Source: Prostheceraeus crozeri (Eukaryota > Platyhelminthes > Polycladida > Euryleptidae). Taken from it: a stretch of DNA of 64,000 nucleotides. This document shows positions 22,675 through 34,408 of this stretch, in pieces (the stretch's first letter is position 1; the number at the start of each line of letters is the position of its first letter). The notes beneath the pieces are model-generated. The model was not told the origin of the DNA and ran no database searches. It was given only the letters and a program-made list of their open reading frames with translations. The stretch covers positions 248,001 through 312,000 of the forward strand of contig CAJQUW010006864.1 of NCBI GenBank assembly GCA_907163375.1. The letters run 5' to 3'. The translations under genes and the position numbers were made by a program.

Positions 22675-24027
22675 GTTGACATGATTACAGGGAGAAACAA
22701 CATTTAAAGCTATTCTAACAAAACAGTTTTCATAGATGAGATAGTTCAAACAATCAGACATATATTACAAAATCAGTTTGAAATTAGATCGAGTGACTTG
22801 GTCAGCAAGCTAAACACGTCACTCCATCTGAAAAAAGCATCTTTGATACCAATGGTGAGTTGTGACTTTGCTATGTCAAGCAAAATACATCCATGGTGAC
22901 ATTTTGAAAATGGGGCAGTTTGAACACGTGGTTCAAACTGCCGCACATCATGTGGTTCAATGTGCCCCACATCGACTTCTTTTCAAAATCATGCTGGTTG
23001 AGCCTGATACCCGAATCTTTAATCGTTGCGACCTCATCTCAATTAAGTTCATGATCAATGGTTATAGAAACAGTAAAAAGATGCAATATCATATATCTCT
23101 CTAATTGGAAAAAACATTCCTTTTCATTTTTAAAAAATTTACTTTTTTGTCGAAATTTTGCACTTATGTGATTTTGTAGTGAACAAGAGCATTTGCAAGT
23201 GAACAAGAGCATAAGCCAGTCACAGTCATGGAGCTTCCATGATGTGTTCACTCACATATAATCATATAAAGCTGCAGTCGCAAGTACTTTCGGAGAAAAC
23301 TCTGGTGGTTCATACTGCCCCACGGTTCAATGTGCCTCGCTCTCCCCTACTACTTAAACATTTGATAGTAGCAGCACAAAAAACGATCTAATTTTACCAC
23401 ATTTTCAAATTCAAAAAATGTACTTCTGGGTGGAAAAAGTTACTTCTGATTACAGTTTCAGATAGATCATGTGAAGCGTAAAACCTATCAGATTTGGGGT
23501 AGCTGCTGCGAGAAATTGTCAGGACTGAGTTAAAGATGTAAAAAATTGAATATTGTTCATATAATTTAAGATTCAAAATCCACTTTTCCGATCCCTGGTG
23601 AATTTCTAAATATTTTTTTACAATCATTTGCATGTATTTGTAGTCGCCTGGGGAAGAAGGGACCGCAAAATTGCTTTCGCATTTTTGAAGAAATGCTTGA
23701 AAATTCGATTTTTTCAAAAATTTTTCTGAAATTTTTCCTTTTTTGAGGGCCCACAGAAATTTTCTCGCAGCGAAAAAGTTATGAATTCCGCTTGGAACAT
23801 CTATGGCCGGGTATCAATTAAACAGCCCAAGAAGAATTTTCCTCAACTTCGCTGCGAGATCGGTGATGTAGGCCGTCAAAGAAGTATATGATTTTTCCGA
23901 AATATTTTAGATTTCATCTAGATAGACCCAAATGATGAAAATATGTGAATTTCATGAAAATCTGAAAATCTTCGCCACTCACTTTTTCCCAAATTTGACG
24001 TTTTGGTGTGGAATGACCCCGCAGTGA

Positions 24028-25410
24028 TTGAATACTTAAACATTCAGGAATAAAATTTGTTTCTGAAATTGACAGAACTACACCTTTAAGTATATGGTAA
24101 GTAGGTAACATAGAACATGGCTCATGAAAAGAAAGCGACACGGCAAATGATGAACCAAATGGTTTTGTGGTAATAAGTTCAGAAACGATGAAGACATGGG
24201 ATGCAATGAAGAATGTACATTTTCATAAAAGTGTCGAAGTGATTCATTCTTCAAGAATAGACTCGGTTGTTCAAAATGCAACGAAAGATGCAATAGTAAA
24301 CGAAACCGATGAACTTTTTGACGTGCCAACCAGATGTCTACTCTCATTACCACCAAAATGAAAACTGCTTCTGATATATTAACCAGCTGAAGCCCACGTC
24401 CATTTGTGTAATTGTTATCTCAATATATTGTTGATTTATAAATTACATACGTGCAACTTAATGGAAAAGAAATAGCGTAATGTTAAATAGTAGGGTGAAG
24501 AAAGAAAAAAGCACGGCACTCCCTGAGTAATGGCTTGTAATAAAAAAAGTCAAGACAACATTGTTTACACGACATCCGTTTCACAATGTCGAATATTTTT
24601 ATCGGTTTTTCAAAGCAGATAAATACAGCTTAATGTGGATTGTTGCAAGCTTCATCGTTCATCGCGTTTCTTGCCTAACGAAACGATGAACTATTTCTTC
24701 ACGCAAATTTTGTTACTAGAGAAATTGAACACGTGATTCATACTACCTATCGATTTTTGTCTTAGCACAATCGATATCATCAAATCTTATTTAAGTGAAG
24801 GTCTATTTTCCTTAACTATTGAAGCATGTATTCTAGCACGCTACTTCCTCCAAAAGCTGCATTTCGATTGCATGAACAAATAGTAAATTTAATCAAGCAG
24901 GTTGAAGAGATACAATTTCTAGTTTAACACGATGGATTTTAAAAGACACTGGAAAGTTGATATTGTGGATAGATTAGTTAAACATTAAATATTTGAATGT
25001 CATGTTATCAGAGTAAAAAAGATTTCGACCTCAATCTCTGAATTTTTCTAGAAGATTGTTATATAATGTTAGTGTCATTACTCTCAGATATTATCGGTGT
25101 TTTTCAAGTAACTATCCCGTATTATTTAAGTAGATTATTCGGTTAATCGGGTCAAATTGTTATTATCTGAAGTGTCCCGATAAAACGGAGAGCATTGCGC
25201 CAAAAGACATTGCGCAATGTGATCATTGAATAATCACTGCCTTCTAATGATGTGCCTAACTGTTTTTTTGTTTGCTGCGCAAGTTTTGTGCTGCGAAACA
25301 AAAAAATGTCAGCCTGTGTGCGTTGTACAGGAAGCTTTCAATTAAGTGTTCTCAATTTTTTCCTTCTGAGGTGAGGTGTGCCTGTAAACATTTTTTCTTT
25401 GTTCTTTCAG
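24028..25410. other. FAM76-like intron 1, 3' part, nothing recognised
   Basis: Intronic sequence with no repeat or gene that I recognise. A 64-codon frame at 24167-24361 shows no domain. Confidence 0.5.
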
Positions 25411-25797
25411 GAGTGAAAACTTATGTCATAAATGTACTGCTCAAGAAAAATCATACGGCAAACCGCACCGTTGTGAAATATGTCAGTTGAAGAATGCCTT
25501 CTCTGGTGTTCTGTGTTTACGGTGTAGCCATTACAAGTCAAAGTTCGGACAAGCCGTCAAATGTCAAGCCTGTCATATCGAAGCAGCTTTTGTGAAGGAT
25601 AAAGAAAGTCGTGACAAAGTTAATGGTCAGATATTATGTTGGTTGTGCACTTACAAATACAAGAAAGAAAATTTGGCAACTTACAAGTTCAAGTCTCGAG
25701 CTAGTGGCTTTGACAACGATGGAAAGAGAAAACTTGACGGTGCTTTGAGTGATAGTGGTGCAACCGGCACTACGACAGGGATCAAGCGAGAGCCTCT
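25411..25797 (+). CDS. FAM76: FAM76-like gene, central Cys-rich exon
   Basis: The acceptor TTCTTTCAG and donor GTAAGT bound a 387-nt exon. Joined in phase to the previous exon it reads SENLCHKCTAQEKSYGKP. The CxxC series CEICQLKNAF, CLRCSHYKSKFG and CQACHIEAAF follows. The FAM76 hallmark KVNGQILCWLCTYKYKK (vertebrate form KVDGKLLCWLCTLSYKR) comes next, then a basic, Ser/Gly-rich linker. FAM76 proteins are conserved animal nuclear proteins of poorly known function; human FAM76B has been linked to nuclear speckles and NF-kB control. The Cys pattern suggests structural zinc binding. This is the most diagnostic part of the gene. Confidence 0.9.
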
Positions 25798-27176
25798 GTA
25801 AGTGTTATAAGTGTTCACGATGTAGCCTACAATGCAGCCTATTGTTAAATCTTGTCTAACAGCAAAATTTGTGGACAGGATCCTGTCTTCGAGTGACTCA
25901 CACGCACTAGTAAGGAAATATCAAATATGTTGACATATTTTTGTAATGTCCATCAGTTAAATTTCATTGATTGTAATCCATTTAAAACTAGCTCACTTAG
26001 AACGAGAACTCGCGTAGAGCGCGCATGACGCTAAGTTTCAATAAAATTTATATGCGGTAAATAGAAAATTAGTCTGGGTGGGTTAATGCGACCAGCAGTG
26101 CTATAAGGAGCACTCGAGTTACAACGAGCTGGTTTTCCGGTCCTAATTAGTTATAAAGTGTTATGAAGAAGTGGATGCAAACTGAATGCTGCATGCAGGA
26201 AATACCAAACTGAATACAAATACTATAGGCCTCTGCGGCATAAGAGGACTCAACACGAAATGAGGTATGACGTACAACTGATTGTCTGTAAAGTTTCCTG
26301 TTGTACAGTATAATAACGCAATATCATATCCATCAGTTCTCATAATTGGAATTTCTGTCTTAAGGAGCTAGATACGACTCAAATTGCGCTTTTTCCATCA
26401 CGAAAATGAATTTAGCAATCGTTGTCATAGGTTATGTATTCATAAGCCTTTTGATTGCTATTTAACAGACTTCGCACATCGCAAGTCACTCATTATCAGG
26501 TAAAGTTTCATTTTTATGAATTTTGACTTTATAGATAATCGACTTGATAAAGTCAGCTAGGACCGCTTAGACATCAGCATGTTAATATTAAAACGTTTTT
26601 TTAGAAAAAGCAGAAAGTTATTCGTCGTAACCTGATCACGCCAAAACCACCAGTCATGCACCCATGATTCTCGTGCCGCGTTCTTATACATCAGTGGTCC
26701 AAGGTAAATTAAATCTACATATCGAATGCCACTAACATAATCAACTTTTCAACAAAACGATTTTTATAATTTGACATCAGGTAAGGTCATGATAAATAGA
26801 ATCTTGCGTACACTGATAGGTTGTTCAGTGGACAATGAAATAGTTGATTAAGCAATGAAAGCAAATGCGCACTTTCGATTGCTCATGCACATGTACGAGT
26901 GTAACAGTAACACTTACACAGATTATATGTATCAAGCATCGTTTACAACGAGCAAATTTTCACGGCTCCATCAATCTCGCTATAAACGGATTTCACTGTA
27001 ATATCACTATTTCACTATAGTAGTGTGTAGTGTGTATTTCACTATTTCCGCTCTAGGAGCAAATGTCTATTCACTTGCCATATGGACACCGACTCAAGGT
27101 TCCCATAATACTCGTTTCACTATGCTGCAGAGGAAATTTCTTGAATAGAGACGAATTTGCCATTTTCAAAAGTTTA
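25798..27176. other. FAM76-like intron, nothing recognised
   Basis: AT-rich intronic sequence without identified repeats or open frames of note. Confidence 0.5.
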
Positions 27177-28216
27177 GGGTGTTATGGGTCACCTGCTGAG
27201 GTGTTATGGACCACCCATTAATATTTTTAAAAATGCAATAGTCACTTAATAATGTTCCACAACAGCCATATTTAAGATGCTCCCTACACATCAGAGCAAT
27301 TAACTTATTTGATTGGCCAGTCATTCGGTTTAGGTAGGTGATTAACCGGTATAGCTTAAATTTTGACGAATGGTTAAACCCTCGACATGCGAAAGCATAA
27401 TAATCAAAGCTATGATTGAGTAATCAACATGAGAGCTGTAAATTAGCACTGATAGATTTATTATTTCCAAACGAAGTCACTAAACTGCTTGAAGCCCAAT
27501 CACAATCAGTTTAGCTGGGTATCTGCCACAACTGCTGTAAAATCGCTGACATGCAACAACTTATTGATTGCAATATGGTAGATTGAGCCAAGTGATAATA
27601 TAGCTGCACTGACATTCTGTAGCGCGGCCCTCTGCCAACACGAACTAGGCCTATTACACCTGTCACTCTTTTTCACCCGATGGATCGACTAGGTTGGCTT
27701 CTTGTTGCTTACATCACTTTAAGTTTCGGTGACTTTAAACAACAACGTACTGCTACACATTTTCCTGTTGGCTATGTTTCCGCTGGAATAAAATGAAGGA
27801 AAAAATTTTTCTGCGACTATTAAGGTTTTACGGTGAATTGTGGGGTGGCCCATAACTTCCCACCACAAGTATTTTAAAAATCAACCGTTACTAAAAATGT
27901 GTAATATATTCAGCCAATCGTTTCTGTTTTCTTGAAGATGATTAAATTTGCTGTATCTCCACAGCCAAAATCTCAATGGGTGCTCAAGCATGACTTACTC
28001 AGGAGAAAGGAACACACGTACAAAAAGAACGCTCAAATTTCTGTAAAATCATAATTTTCGGTACAATTTTTCTCGGTAAAAAATTGAAAAAAGCTTATTG
28101 CGCTGTCAGAAACACCATATGTTCTTATTTACAAAGTTTTTGCTCAAATGTGCTCGAAAATTGAATTTTTAAGTTGATAAGTATGGCATGCAGGGATGTG
28201 GCCCATAACACCCCCC
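27177..28216. mobile_element. Small pogo/Tigger-like relic without transposase
   Basis: The left end has GGGTGTTATGGGTCACC and a second direct copy (GTGTTATGGACCACCC) at ~27.20 kb. The right end has inverted copies at ~27.84 kb (GGTGGCCCATAAC) and ~28.20 kb (GTGGCCCATAACACCCCC), then a CTCTCTCTCC end. The subterminal repeat design matches the two full pogo elements in this window. No coding capacity remains, so it is non-autonomous and old. Confidence 0.5.
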
Positions 28217-28697
28217 TCTCTCTCCTAGTTGTTGTAGCTTTACAATGTTATTATTGATATCAAACGTATGCGACCTTAAAGAAGTTTCTCATTAAATATT
28301 ATACCGGCCATCTGGTCATTGCAGAGCATGTACATGCACAGGATTGGTACTTTCACCTATGTAGGTCGTAAGGTTTGGAAATAATGGCATGGCGCTGATA
28401 AATTTTGCTTCCTCATCACACAATTTTTTACAATTTCGAATTAAGGTCGTCGATAAATTCAAAATCTTTATCAGATTCGTTTTTCTTTATATAAGATCCA
28501 TGACAACAGCGCAATTAAGATTCTCTGGCCGATATGGGACCATTACTTAAGCCAAGATTGCATGAATTTTGACTTTGATTGTCCAGTAATTCAGCAAAAT
28601 CAACTTGTGTTCTTGATGTGCAAATTGGACATGAATTTGCAGAACTAGCGAACAGTTGCCTAGTCCTCTTAAATTATCAAACCAATGTTTCTTGTAG

Positions 28698-28811
28698 GAT
28701 AACACCTTTGTTGAAGCGGTCACGCACAGAAGAAGGAAGCTTGTCAGAAGCAGGGGCTTTAGCGGGAATTCCCGTGGAACCAATAGAAAATGCTGCAGCT
28801 TTGTTCAACAG
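28698..28811 (+). CDS. FAM76: FAM76-like gene, linker exon
   Basis: The 114-nt exon between TTCTTGTAG and GTTAGT keeps the frame from the exon at 25411. It encodes a Glu/Ala/Ser-rich linker (TPLLKRSRTEEGSLSEAGAL...). This corresponds to the variable region between the Cys-rich half and the coiled coil in FAM76. Support comes from the splice sites, phase and position; the residues themselves are not diagnostic. Confidence 0.65.
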
Positions 28812-28928
28812 GTTAGTTAGTTATGTGATGCTACTGTGCTTCATACATATCAGAACTTACGTTCGAAACGAATAAATGATTGGACTCAACAAGCTGAACA
28901 GATTGACCGACACTCATTCTGTTTGCAG

Positions 28929-29145
28929 ATTTGTTCCTTCAAACGATCAATTGGAAGTAAACCACAAATTACAAGAAGAGAATAAAGCTCTTCGGAGACA
29001 GCTTCAACAAAAAGAAGATGTTATAATTACAAAAGAGCGAGCGCTGACCGATATTAAGGCAGAGATGTTGGAAATGCGAACCAACTTCCAAGAAAAGTTT
29101 CAACAGATGGAAACCAGTTATGAAGCAGAAACAGAGAGACTTAAG
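28929..29145 (+). CDS. FAM76: FAM76-like gene, coiled-coil exon
   Basis: The exon follows a 117-bp intron (TTTGCAG acceptor) and ends at GTGAGT. It encodes a long heptad-rich helix (LQEENKALRRQLQQKED, ITKERALTDIKAEMLEM, FQEKFQQMETSYEAETERLK). It matches the FAM76 C-terminal coiled coil, which has the same order of LKKMLHQKD and ITELKADF-like blocks. The coiled coil probably mediates oligomerisation. Confidence 0.85.
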
Positions 29146-31323
29146 GTGAGTCCAGTTTGTTTTTATGTCAATTCATGACTTTTGAAATTGTTAGGTTAAG
29201 TGTGGCTTTCTATTTTTACTATAAAAATCACCGGTGTTTTACTGATATTCTGTAATGATATGTTTAGCATTTCATACACACGCCGCTACAGTGATTGTTG
29301 AAATTTGTGAAATCAATGTCAAATCTTTCCGTTTTGGTGTAAAATGTTTTGAAATTTCTGAAATAATTTGAAGGCATGTGATTTGATTTGTGTGTCTATT
29401 GTGGATGATGCATGAATTGCTCGCGGTCTCATCGAAGCAACTTGATGAATTCAATTATACGTGTATTTCATCTTTTTACATACATATACGACGTGCGTTT
29501 ATTAGCATAATTTACTTTTCTAATTGTTACAATTTTAGTGCAATTTAATTGTTCATTGGACAGGGCTGAAGCACGTAGTTAGGTAGGAGAGAATGTGTAA
29601 GTACTGAAACGACTACAAGACGTTAGAAACCTAAAAAAGATAAGACACAAGTTATTCTGAAAGCACCATTTTGAAAAATTTGTGTTCACGATCGAGGATG
29701 TCAGTCAATTTTTCTAATCAGGTTTTTAGAAGATGGTACGTGGATGCTTGTTCAAAAATCATGAAGCCCTGACCGCCTACTGATTGTTCATGGTTGTTAT
29801 CGGGCCCCTTTCACCGATTCCACCATCTCACGCAAGCTGACAAGCTTTTAAATGTCTATGCAAAAGTGAAAATTAAGTTAATCATGTAGTAAATATAAAT
29901 AAATGCTGCATCTTCTCTCTATTAAAACAATCCCTCTATTGCGACCGACTAAACATTGTCGAAATCTATTAGGACACTTCCCATTATTAAGACATCCTTT
30001 CGTATTATGAACTTTCTCTGAATCAAGAAATAGTTTCTACCGACTTCAGACGTGCAGTATGCATTACTATAATAAGCTTTTAACTACCTTAGATAACGTT
30101 GGCTGATAATAGATTGCGCTATTATCAGGATTTGGAGAATGAGACATAGTGACATGCTATTTAGGCCTACCGCCTAGGTCACGTTATATTCTAATGCGCG
30201 TATTAACTAATGGAAGAACCAAGCGGTGTGAATCAATAGGCAATTTTTTTAAAAAATTGCATCGCTTGATTTCTCTATGGTCAACTTGCTGGCGGAGTCC
30301 ACTTTGTCTACACATGCCCCAATTCTGTTGAAAGCTTTTTAACTCTATCAACTTCCCTACGACTCAACAATCCAATCGATAATCTGCCGTTTTACGGGTG
30401 GTTTTGCAACAATGAGTGCCATTCTTGTCAATGTTAGACTTCAAGGGTCTCTTGAGCTAGCATGACATTACCGGGCTGTAGGATGAAGCCTACTGAATAT
30501 GGAAGAAATAAAAATGTGCGCCTAACGACCGAGCCATTCATGTGATGGAATGAACTGCAGACTAAGGGACACAGCATGTAGCCTTGAAGACCTCTGCGCT
30601 ATGTCTATGCAAAACAGAATGGACAGGAAAATCCGATAGTGAAACTATTAAGAGCCATGATTGAATTGAATTTCATTACACATTCCTCTAGTAGTATGAC
30701 ATACTGCATTCTCCGAACATGGTGCGCTTTTGGAAAAACATCATTTGTAAATGATTGGATTGAAGCAGTTAACAGCCTTCTAAAGTCTCTAGCTACTTTC
30801 GGTAGACGATGTTAAAAAGGTATTTGTTTATGGGTGCATTAGGCATATGGGATTTTTGTCTGGAAAACATGGAAAATGTAAGTAAAATTCTGGAACCGAT
30901 TCTGTTATGCACCCTGCTGGACCAAAATGACCAGAATTAAGAAATTTACCATTCAATGTTTTTAAAGTTAGAACAAGCTTCCAGAAAAATTTGAAAGTGA
31001 AGCTCATCAATACTGTATTATTGGGAACACTATAGTTAATAATCGGTAGTATTGTTTATGGATGACATATACATTTTTTCAAGTTTAAATCATAATTCGG
31101 TAGCATCAACACGTTTTTTGCGATATCAAGTTGAAATTGTTCTAATAAAATTGTCTCCGGGGAAGCCTATCGGCCTCGTAGACTACCTACCTATTTTTAG
31201 TGTGTATTTGTGGAAATTCGTTTTCTTTTTACTATTTTTATTCATTTGATTATTAAAATATATTTTTACGATAATAATACTACATAATATTTATTAATTT
31301 GTATGATAATATAACTATGAGGT
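29146..31323. other. FAM76-like last intron, 5' part
   Basis: Intronic, AT-rich, with no gene or clear repeat. Only short unrelated open frames are present. Confidence 0.5.
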
Positions 31324-31647
31324 ATTAACAACAATGAGATTAAATACACGATAGATCAGATTGCCATGCAAAAGATGCAATAGATAACTAGACCTGTGCT
31401 CTAACCAACTGAGCTACGAGCCACTTACGCGACTCTGTCAATTGGCAGGATCAAACCCTCACCACCACAAATCAGTTGTCAAGGCAATAATAATCAATGA
31501 ATGAATAACACGTCACAATTGTGACCGCCGACATTAAGGCAAGTAGCGGGGATCGATAGTCCCCCAAAGCATCTTAAGCCATGTCGTGAAAGCAATTAAC
31601 AACAATGATATTAAATACACGATAGATCAGATTGCCATGCAAAAGAT
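31324..31647 (-). repeat. 53-bp direct repeats around a tRNA-like block
   Basis: Bases 31,324-31,376 and 31,595-31,647 are direct repeats, 271 bp apart, with one clear mismatch. Between them, on the - strand, lies a strong tRNA D-arm/A-box (TAGCTCAGTTGGTTAGAGCA, 31,394-31,418). A B-box-like GGGTTTGATCC is upstream of it instead of downstream. The permuted order suggests a junction between tandem copies of a ~271-bp tRNA-derived SINE-like unit. Confidence 0.5.
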
Positions 31648-32802
31648 ATATTATAGACTTTCTTTTTTTTGGACGGAGTGAGTGAAGGTCTTTAAGTGAT
31701 CAAAGAAATACATGAGTGATGAAGAACAACAACCAAGCAATGAGAAAAGAGAGGATAAATGGATGAGTAACTAATGGATCTCTAGAGAATATATCACAAT
31801 TTCATGTCTTAGATCCTGAACTGATCGTTTTGTATGACCCTGAAGACGAATTGGTAGATGAGGAAAGATTGACTTATGCTGAATCGCTTCATATTTGCAA
31901 GGTTATTCATGGACAAATTGGCAACTATGGCACTAGCTATATTAGCAGAAAAACGTTTGAGAAATTGAATGCAAGACGCGATATGTGTCATATATTTGTC
32001 ATTTTCAGAAAACCGCTATTTTTTGCTGTGGTGAGAATATCAAAATAATGAGCAGTTTTTCGACTAGCTTATAAGTGATAGCGATAATATTAATTGACTA
32101 GCTTGTAAGTGATAGATTTTCGTTGTAATTTGAAATGGTCTGATCGTCGTTTCGCCTACACAATGAAGGATCTACGAGTTTTTATGTATAACGTGATAAA
32201 CGCCATCCTTCATTTTTGAATAACAGTGCAATTACTGCTACTCTGTTGCAATGTATAAGAATGATGCGGATGGTTACGGTGTGCTACAATCACATTTTGA
32301 ATATAGCCTCAAGGCATTTGGTGTGTCCCAGTTAACACACGATAATAGTAGTCACGATAATGATTAGACATGACCAAAGTGAGTGGAGAAAGATGACGTC
32401 ATCCCAGTAACGATGCGTCAATGGTTGATCACAGTTCACAATTACGGTACATCAGTAGTCCCTACGATATCTTATAATTCACAACAGAATTCGTATTATC
32501 GAAATAGAAATCTTACTGTTCAAAACAGACTTCCAATGCTGTAAGGCTATTGCGCATTTAAAATCGGGAAATAGATAAGATAATACTTCGGTAGATCCGA
32601 GAAATGGGAAAGGCAATGTTACATTGCATTCGGAGTACCGTAAATGAGCCTATTGGCGCTTATTGCGTTTTGCATTCAAAGTCCTGATAAATGTTTCGAC
32701 AAGTACATGAGGATCATTCACTTTTCTTTGAAAAGGGCAAGATTTAGCTTTTCGTCATTAGACATAGTATTTGGCATTTTAATTCTATTTTTGCTAATAG
32801 TG
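31648..32802. other. Intronic sequence, nothing recognised
   Basis: A 72-codon frame at 31830-32048 (ERLTYAESLHICKVIHGQ...) is not placed in any family. No other signals are seen. Confidence 0.4.
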
Positions 32803-33174
32803 CTAATTTTTGATGCTAATAGTGTCACTGTATATATTTGAAACGTTAGACATTAACACATCATCACTACCATCGGTCTGTCTACGCCAGCGAAGATTAA
32901 AAGTTAGTTTGTGTAGTACAAGCTCAACATCATCCATAGAATTGTCATTGAAGAGATGTGGAATGCGAAAATTTGGACCTTTAGCAATGAAATCTCTTAG
33001 ACAGCCAGGTAGAAAAATATCAATCTCATTGCTGTATTCTTTGCAATTACGATTTCTATGAGACAACTGGGGCTCACCTGTGGTATCTATGACAGCTGGA
33101 GAGCGGTATAAGTATTCATCCACATATTCAAAAGGAAACTTTGGCCAATCACCCTTGTATGACTCTCTTTTCAA
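32803..33174 (-). pseudogene. Penelope-like element N-terminal fragment
   Basis: This 123-codon - strand frame contains FLPGCLRDFIAKGPNFRIPH and LTFNLRWRRQ. These align with FIPNDIKSFLSNGPKFRLPH and LSYKLRWSHH of PLE 1. Only the N-terminal part ahead of the RT core is present, so it is a fragment of a related PLE in the last intron, antisense to the FAM76-like gene. Sequence on its upstream side to ~33.6 kb has a further - strand frame of unknown identity. Confidence 0.75.
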
Positions 33175-34279
33175 TGGGAATGTATCATTTGAAATTTTAC
33201 TCCACTTTGCAAAATGACGTGAATATTTTAAACATTCTCCTCTTTACGTAAATCCTCAAATAAGCTAGTAAGCATGTGATGTAAAACAGAGCGAGTGACA
33301 TCTCAGGTGATTGTCAAATAATCGTAACCACGTTTCTGCTCCAAAAGGAACAGTTTTCACGTACTTGTGCCATGGAAGCAGGAAGAATTTCCCTTTCCAA
33401 TGACCTCGTTTTTCTGAGGACAAATCTGTTCACCAACATATCCTCCGGTACGTTTATCATATTGGAGATGAATATGGTAACGACCGCATGTAAAATACAT
33501 GCTTGCAAAAACAGTAAGTCGCAGATAACTGGAACGCATCTCACCTACAAGTCATACAAGATTTTGCATGAGCTCATGCATCAGAATTGGTGATGGCGGA
33601 AGTTACACATGAGATGACTGATTTGTTTCATGTGGTGGCTGACTTGCATGATGAGATGGACTTTGTCATCCCATATTTCTTCATTTTTCCACTTCTTAAC
33701 CTTAGATCTTCTGCTGAGAGACACGGTCTTTTAGGCTGGTCCCTAAATCTTTGATTTTCAATTTTCATCAAATTTTGAAATTGACATATGATCTCAGTGA
33801 TTACATCGGGGTGTTATCTATGGGGATCAAATACTCTTCGCAATCTGATCTTTCGGAATTCACATTCAATCTGTTATAGAATAAATGAGAATTTCTAGCA
33901 AAATTTTCTGAATGGTTTGAGATACTCACACATTCGCTAAACTGGTATAACAACTATAAACAGAATAACTAGATATTGAGTTGCATCCTCAGTTGAAAAA
34001 TGGAAACAGACCTGAATAGCTGCTATTTCATCCAATATCAGGAATCATCAGCATGCGTAGTTTACATCTCTCAACATCGACACAACTCCTCATTAAAGTT
34101 GCAGCCATGTCCGGGTAAATTTAAGATTTGAAATTACAAGTTAGGGAAATTCTAAAGTGATATTTAATGAATGCCCTTCGAAAATTTCACTAAATTGCTA
34201 ATGGTTTAACAAATGTCTAATTTTATGAGTCTTTCTGATTGGATGTATAAACATCTACTTTTGGAATTTTGTTTTTCAG
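33175..34279. other. Intronic sequence, nothing firmly recognised
   Basis: It includes a - strand frame at about 33,357-33,539 that might be the upstream part of the neighbouring PLE fragment, but I cannot support that. Nothing else is seen. Confidence 0.4.
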
Positions 34280-34408
34280 GATAAGGTGCGCGAGCTTCAG
34301 AAGGAAAAAAGTATTCTTGAAAAACAAAGTCGAAGGCTATCAATGAAGAAACACAAAACTAACGGCAGCGGCAGTGATAACAATTCATCGCCAGGATTCT
34401 TCGGTTAA
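34280..34408 (+). CDS. FAM76: FAM76-like gene, terminal exon
   Basis: The acceptor TTTTTCAG is followed by DKVRELQKEKSILEKQSRR, a basic stretch and a Ser/Gly tail, ending at TAA (34,406-34,408). It continues the coiled coil in phase 0 from the exon at 28929. It matches the FAM76 C terminus (KNRELLKQAAALSKSKK). The host gene therefore spans at least 15,275-34,408. Confidence 0.85.
   Translation, partial: DKVRELQKEKSILEKQSRRLSMKKHKTNGSGSDNNSSPGFFG

Larger units (their letters stand above)
19870..23350 (-). mobile_element. pogo/Tigger-type DNA transposon 1
   Basis: The ends are inverted repeats: GTAGGGGAAAGCGGGGCAC at 19,871 and, reversed, GTAGGGGAGAGCGAGGCAC at 23,350, flanked by TA. Subterminal copies of a GGTTCAATGTGCCCCAC motif occur at both ends (e.g. 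20,058-20,122, 22,913-22,973, 23,308-23,330). The - strand transposase has several frameshifts. It is inserted in repeat X copy B within intron 1 of the FAM76-like gene. Confidence 0.9.
19840..24027 (-). repeat. Repeat family X, copy B, split by a pogo element
   Basis: Read on the - strand, copy B begins about 24,027 with GGTCATTCCACACC and runs to 23,352. It is interrupted by the transposon 19,870-23,350 and resumes for about 30 bp at 19,869. Its 107-codon frame at 23394-23717 aligns with the frame in copy A. Comparing the two copies shows that the interruption is a later insertion at a TA. Confidence 0.75.

Noticed and set aside
31830-32048. Extra exon of the FAM76-like gene
   Set aside because: The sequence does not match FAM76, and the coiled-coil exon at 28,929 already joins in phase to the terminal exon at 34,280.
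33314-33593. Overlapping frames on both strands as a gene
   Set aside because: Neither strand shows a domain. It could be PLE upstream sequence, but no motif supports it.
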